Source: Marmoricola sp. (GTDB lineage Bacteria > Actinomycetota > Actinomycetes > Propionibacteriales > Nocardioidaceae). Taken from it: 7,273 nucleotides of DNA. The notes below the pieces were generated by a model, which saw only the letters and a list, made by a program, of their open reading frames with translations, did no database searches and was not told the origin of the DNA. The translations under genes and the position numbers were made by a program. This document shows positions 6,970-7,273 of this stretch, piece by piece; positions within the stretch are counted from its first letter, which is position 1, and each line of letters begins with the position of its first letter. Location: assembly GCA_030151765.1 (NCBI GenBank), contig JASLCW010000040.1, forward strand, positions 1-7,273, read 5' to 3'.

Positions 6970-6996
6970 CTGGCACTCTCGACCTGAGAGTGACAG
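6970..6996 (+). promoter_or_regulatory. Second, degenerate CIRCE-like operator
   Basis: CTGGCACTC, nine bases, GAGTGACAG. The inner CACTC-N9-GAGTG core is intact, while the outer bases depart from the CIRCE consensus. The arms still pair with each other at all but one position, so the palindrome is kept. It lies 38 bp downstream of the first site, probably near or after the transcript start. Tandem CIRCE sites before groEL are known in mycobacteria, which supports a real second HrcA site with lower affinity. Confidence 0.7.
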
Positions 6997-7032
6997 ATCC
7001 CGAACCGTCACGATGAGGAATCGCTGAGTCTG

Positions 7033-7273
7033 ATGCCCAAGCTGATTGCTTTCGACGAGGAGGCCCGCCGCGGTCTCGAGCGTGGCATGAACACGCTCGC
7101 CGACGCGGTCAAGGTCACTCTTGGCCCCAAGGGTCGCAACGTCGTACTTGAGAAGAAGTGGGGCGCGCCCACCATCACCAACGATGGTGTGAGCATCGCC
7201 AAGGAGATCGAGCTCGACGCCGTGGTCCAGCACCTCGTGCGGCTGGCCCACGAGCCGATGCGCGAGGACCACG
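7033..7273 (+). CDS. groL: Chaperonin GroEL N-terminus, diverging after residue 61 (partial)
   Basis: GroEL is the 60-kDa ring chaperonin that folds proteins with ATP and GroES. The 80 visible codons start at ATG 7033 with MPKLIAFDEEARRGLERG, typical of the actinobacterial GroEL form. They continue through the nucleotide-binding segment KVTLGPKGRNVVLEKKWG (27-44) and TITNDGVSIAKEIEL (47-61), including Asp51. AGGAA at 7016-7020, 12 nt upstream, is a somewhat distant ribosome binding site. No groES lies directly upstream, and a separate groEL copy under CIRCE control is common in actinobacteria. The oddity is at residue 62: all GroELs continue with a stretch like EDPYEKIGAELVKEVA, but here the frame reads DAVVQHLVRLAHEPMREDH. 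Identification of the first 61 residues is certain; whether the gene is intact is doubtful. Confidence 0.93.
   Translation, partial: MPKLIAFDEEARRGLERGMNTLADAVKVTLGPKGRNVVLEKKWGAPTITNDGVSIAKEIELDAVVQHLVRLAHEPMREDH
7218..7273 (+). other. Non-GroEL sequence joined to groL
   Basis: From about 7218 the sequence no longer encodes GroEL in any of the three forward frames, so a simple frameshift does not explain it. The GroEL frame stays open to the window end and reads as a plausible amphipathic helix (AVVQHLVRLAHEPM). The reverse strand is also open. The junction falls next to GAGCTCGA (7210-7217). Fifty-six bases are too few to say what this segment comes from. Confidence 0.65.

Larger units (their letters stand above)
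6813..7032. other. Divergent intergenic region between the Ig-like gene and groL
   Basis: This 220-bp region carries no convincing gene. On the groL side it holds the CIRCE operators and a probable promoter. On the other side, GGGAG at 6820-6824 (minus strand) is the ribosome binding site of the Ig-like gene. A weak minus-strand TATCAA at about 6835-6840 could be its -10. The stretch 6900-6930 is very G/C-rich with no clear structure. Confidence 0.6.

Noticed and set aside
6955..7272. Minus-strand open frame across groL
   Set aside because: It is mostly antisense to the highly conserved GroEL N-terminus and covers the CIRCE region. It is kept in mind only for the divergent last 56 bases.
7218..7273. 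Simple frameshift or sequencing slip in groL
   Set aside because: No forward frame after 7217 encodes the conserved GroEL continuation, so an insertion or deletion of one or two bases cannot explain it.
1..7273. CRISPR arrays, tRNAs, insertion sequences, attachment sites
   Set aside because: No regularly spaced repeats, tRNA-like folds, transposase motifs or flanking direct repeats were seen by reading both strands.

Overview
The window reads as chromosomal DNA of a high-GC Gram-positive actinobacterium. Codon third positions are strongly G/C, GTG starts are used, genes overlap by a few bases, and the uracil-DNA glycosylase and the GroEL N-terminus resemble actinobacterial sequences. A Nocardioides-like member of the Propionibacteriales would fit, but that is a guess from style and not a demonstrated placement. 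No tRNA, rRNA, CRISPR array, transposase, integrase or phage gene was seen.

Layout, left to right. (1) Positions 1-163 hold the 3' end of an unrecognised gene. (2) 174-881 is ung, uracil-DNA glycosylase. (3) 882-979 is a compact regulatory region with two perfect palindromes lying over a plausible -35/-10 promoter. (4) 980-4811 is a tightly coupled three-gene operon: a PadR-family repressor, an ABC ATPase of the MacB/LolD type and an 847-residue FtsX-like permease. The junctions overlap as ATGA and GTGA. (5) 4838-5314 is an OsmC/Ohr-like peroxiredoxin, apparently with its own leaderless promoter. (6) 5295-6812 on the minus strand is a secreted multidomain protein with one InlB-type repeat and four Ig-like domains. 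Its 3' end overlaps the osmC-like gene by 20 bp. (7) 6813-7032 is a divergent intergenic region with one good and one degenerate CIRCE operator. (8) 7033 to the window end begins groL.

How the parts work together. The PadR protein probably represses its own operon through the twin palindromes and so controls a MacB-like exporter or membrane-remodelling transporter of unknown substrate. The other genes are independent housekeeping or stress functions: base excision repair, organic peroxide defence and HrcA-controlled chaperonin.

The strongest anomaly is at the right edge. The GroEL reading frame matches the family nearly perfectly for 61 residues, then changes abruptly at about 7218 to unrelated sequence that stays in frame to the window end. 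This is either a genuine rearrangement or fusion of groL, or a chimeric assembly or read end. I did not find a clear, wholly new biological system. The best candidates for a second look are the groL junction, the PadR twin-operator exporter operon and the disulfide-patterned Ig-like secreted protein.
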